This document shows positions 63,694-64,000 of a stretch of DNA of 64,000 bases, one piece after another. Source of the DNA: Candidatus Marinarcus aquaticus (GTDB taxonomy: Bacteria > Campylobacterota > Campylobacteria > Campylobacterales > Arcobacteraceae); assembly GCF_004116335.1 (NCBI RefSeq), contig NZ_PDKN01000003.1, positions 306,021-370,020 of the forward strand, in the 5' to 3' direction. Below the pieces are notes generated by a model, which saw only the letters and a list, made by a program, of their open reading frames with translations, ran no database searches and was not told where the DNA came from. Both the position numbers and the translations under genes were made by a program. How positions within the stretch are numbered: the first letter of the stretch is position 1; each line of letters opens with the position of its first letter.

Positions 63694-63903
63694 TATATGA
63701 TATATATAACGCGATAATTTTAATATGTTACACTTAATAACAGCTTTAAATCTATAAATTAACTCCTAAATATAATAAATGACAATTCATAAAACAATGT
63801 AAGATAAACCATAAAGAAGTCACATTGTATAAACGCCCTGAAGAGTACTAAAATGCGACAATAAACATTTTTCAAAATTTAAGCCAATATTTAGATTAAA
63901 CCC
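63694..63903. other. Spacer upstream of stable-RNA promoter
   Basis: A 210-base A/T-rich region with no frame or RNA gene. It contains ACAATGT and ACATTGT as inverted 7-mers (about 63803-63836) and A/T tracts that could act as an UP-element-like region for the promoter at 63904. Confidence 0.4.
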
Positions 63904-64000
63904 TTGACAAGGGGTAAGAATTTGTCTATAATTCCCGTCCAATTTCAGAGGAACGATAGAAAGTTTTGGTCTGAAGAGTTCTTTAAAAGAAGAGGTTTGT
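63904..64000 (+). promoter_or_regulatory. Consensus promoter and leader, probably of an rRNA operon
   Basis: TTGACA (63904-63909), a 17-base spacer and TATAAT (63927-63932) form a perfect sigma-70 promoter, the strongest in the window. It is followed by CCCGTCC and a leader with GTTCTTTAAAA (63978-63988), a boxA-like antitermination sequence typical before 16S rRNA. No start codon with a ribosome site is seen before the right edge. The rRNA itself is not reached. Confidence 0.7.

Noticed and set aside
63938..64000. Start of 16S rRNA or a tRNA inside the window
   Set aside because: The usual 16S start sequence and a cloverleaf are not reached; only promoter and leader are visible.

Overview
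The window is a gene-dense, low-GC stretch of a bacterial chromosome. It most likely comes from a marine, free-living member of the Campylobacterota, probably Arcobacteraceae. The grounds are an HsrA-type orphan response regulator, a Campylobacter-like TMAO/DMSO reductase with a monohaem cytochrome partner, a secG/frr/pyrE cluster, a CIRCE-controlled hsp20, A/T-rich spacers with strong TATAAT boxes, and genes for ectoine (osmoprotection) and TMAO respiration. The genus is inferred; no 16S sequence is present. The right edge ends inside what looks like an rRNA leader.

Layout. 1-4989 (minus): a six-gene overlapping operon (FtsX-like permease, ABC ATPase, divergent haem-copper-oxidase-like subunit I, polytopic protein, YceI protein, truncated secreted protein) behind three 11-bp direct repeats. 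5171-7322: typA followed by four hairpin-bearing repeats and a terminator. 7407-18065: an amidoligase-type locus in two converging arms. The plus arm has a circularly permuted ATP-grasp protein, an alpha-E protein and two AstE/AspA-like proteins. The minus arm has a transglutaminase-DUF2126 giant, an ATP-grasp/alpha-E fusion and a second transglutaminase. 18294-22802: CIRCE/hsp20, a metallophosphoesterase and a CZB chemoreceptor. 22805-31660 (minus): one nine-gene assimilatory sulfate reduction and cysteine/homocysteine operon with its own Rrf2 regulator. 31873-33485: a cupin and a flavoprotein. 33579-35662: an AT-rich type II restriction-modification pair. 35934-45074: mixed housekeeping and transport genes, often convergent with no spacer.

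45299-51287: a TMAO/DMSO reductase, its cytochrome c, and a two-component system whose kinase carries a binding-protein-like sensor. 51346-51417: a candidate structured small RNA. 51491-57765: a MerR regulator and the ectoine operon ectABC-hyp-hsrA-like-ask, running into a FliL-like and a membrane gene. 57762-61820 (minus): secG, a polysaccharide deacetylase, frr, pyrE, RDD, MFS. 61893-63678: a methyltransferase, a stand-alone ThiD2-like domain protein and a Bax-inhibitor-1 protein. 63904-64000: a consensus stable-RNA promoter and leader.

How the parts fit. Sulfate assimilation supplies cysteine and homocysteine. Ectoine synthesis with its dedicated aspartokinase handles salt stress. TMAO, a marine osmolyte, serves as a respiratory acceptor under two-component control. 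The least understood parts are the 7.4-18 kb amidoligase locus with a pseudo-AstE partner, the haem-copper-like operon whose subunit I lacks the usual helix VII histidine pair, the extra regulator and unknown gene inside the ectoine operon, the repeats behind typA, and the 51.35 kb hairpin RNA.
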